Shown one piece after another: positions 63,864 through 64,000 of a DNA stretch of 64,000 bases (positions are counted from its first letter, which is position 1; each line of letters begins with the position of its first letter). The stretch lies in assembly GCF_023336735.1 (NCBI RefSeq), contig NZ_JAMBAQ010000002.1:153285-217284 (forward strand), given 5' to 3'. A program made the position numbers and the translations under genes. Under the pieces are notes generated by a model. That model searched no databases. It saw only the letters and a list, made by a program, of their open reading frames with translations, and had not been told where the DNA came from. The DNA comes from Moraxella oculi. GTDB taxonomy: Bacteria; Pseudomonadota; Gammaproteobacteria; Pseudomonadales; Moraxellaceae.

Positions 63864-64000
63864 GGGGCTGTAGCAGATAAGCCCTAAATCCCACACCATT
63901 TTCTCAATATCTTAAGCTGATTAGATGGTGTGCTGTAGTTAAATCTAAACTCACATTCTTTGATAAAAAGATGGAAGTTTTTCTTGGGGGTGTCATTGTA
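63864..64000 (-). mobile_element. End of an IS1595-family (IS1016-like) insertion sequence, partial
   Basis: The element end begins at about 63864 (GGGGCTGTAGCAGATAAGCC, a terminal-repeat-like sequence). The rest of the element lies beyond the window. Confidence 0.65.
63884..64000 (-). CDS. IS1595-family transposase, C-terminal part
   Basis: Thirty-eight codons running off the window edge, ending at TAG (63884-63886). They include FHLFIKECEFRFNYS, the conserved C-terminal HxxIKECEFRFN motif of IS1016/ISXO2-type transposases, and LKILRKWCGI. The catalytic core is outside the window, so activity cannot be judged. Confidence 0.75.
   Translation of the reverse strand, partial: YNDTPKKNFHLFIKECEFRFNYSTPSNQLKILRKWCGI

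Noticed and set aside
1..64000. CRISPR arrays, rRNA genes or riboswitches
   Set aside because: No regularly spaced repeats, rRNA sequences or known aptamer consensus were recognised by reading.

Overview
The window looks like a stretch of a Moraxella chromosome (Moraxellaceae, Gammaproteobacteria). I infer this from the gene families, their order and the moderately AT-rich composition. Typical features are a monofunctional BirA beside CoaX, Smc rather than MukB, a UbiM-like hydroxylase, EF-P with EpmB, CmoA/CmoB/CmoM, a type IV pilus minor pilin cluster, and remnants of two-partner secretion and an IS1595/IS1016-type element. The species cannot be fixed from the sequence alone.

About 1-31.9 kb is mostly ordinary core genome. 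It holds a PBP5-type carboxypeptidase and ruvB. Next is a tightly overlapping run pldA-comF-pilV-pilW-pilX-pilY1 that joins outer-membrane lipid turnover, a competence-type protein and minor pilins. Further on are an outer-membrane barrel protein, a Pal-like lipoprotein, pepN, waaA, rsmE and cmoM, and a complete three-gene ABC importer (lipoprotein binding protein, permease, ATPase). On the minus strand is a probable run lgt-thyA-folA-apbE-(hypothetical)-ubiM, preceded by rppH. A large autotransporter carrying a PAP2/class A acid phosphatase passenger lies at 27.9-30.8 kb, followed by an OsmC protein and a MAPEG protein.

At 31.86-35.11 kb a 91-bp exact direct repeat containing the 3' end of the MAPEG gene flanks a 3.07-kb AT-rich insert. 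The insert carries a frameshifted unknown gene, an intact MFS transporter and a flavin dehydrogenase gene interrupted by one in-frame stop. The block looks like a horizontally acquired and decaying metabolic module. Normal genes (coaX, birA, a TauE/SafE permease) resume after it.

The most unusual part is 37.7-44.3 kb, an AT-rich block of at least four related toxin-like genes. Each carries a conserved leader ending in a double-glycine-like motif (MTDSQMQETEGA or similar). The intact copy, and a second copy lacking a normal start codon, also begin with a Sec signal peptide. Every toxin-like gene is followed by a small gene that looks like its immunity partner. Glycine-rich, membrane-active-looking cargo is paired with small membrane proteins; basic, nuclease-like cargo is paired with soluble proteins of about 135 residues. 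Two cassettes have lost their 5' ends and look like silent stores. The block ends with an outer-membrane beta-barrel gene and a Sec-exported C39 (double-glycine) peptidase. I propose a two-step export system: Sec across the inner membrane, leader removal by the periplasmic C39 enzyme, then outer-membrane passage.

The remainder (44.5-60.6 kb) is core: smc, msrA, cmoA, cmoB, a DUF2788 protein, a SPOR-domain protein, efp/epmB, tRNA-Val, lpxC, dciA, a CHAP amidase, a DOMON-like protein, yhbY, rlmE and ftsH. After ftsH the window ends in debris: a polymorphic-toxin tip and immunity fragment, a multiply frameshifted TpsB/FhaC-type transporter pseudogene, and the 3' end of an IS1595-family transposase running off the edge.
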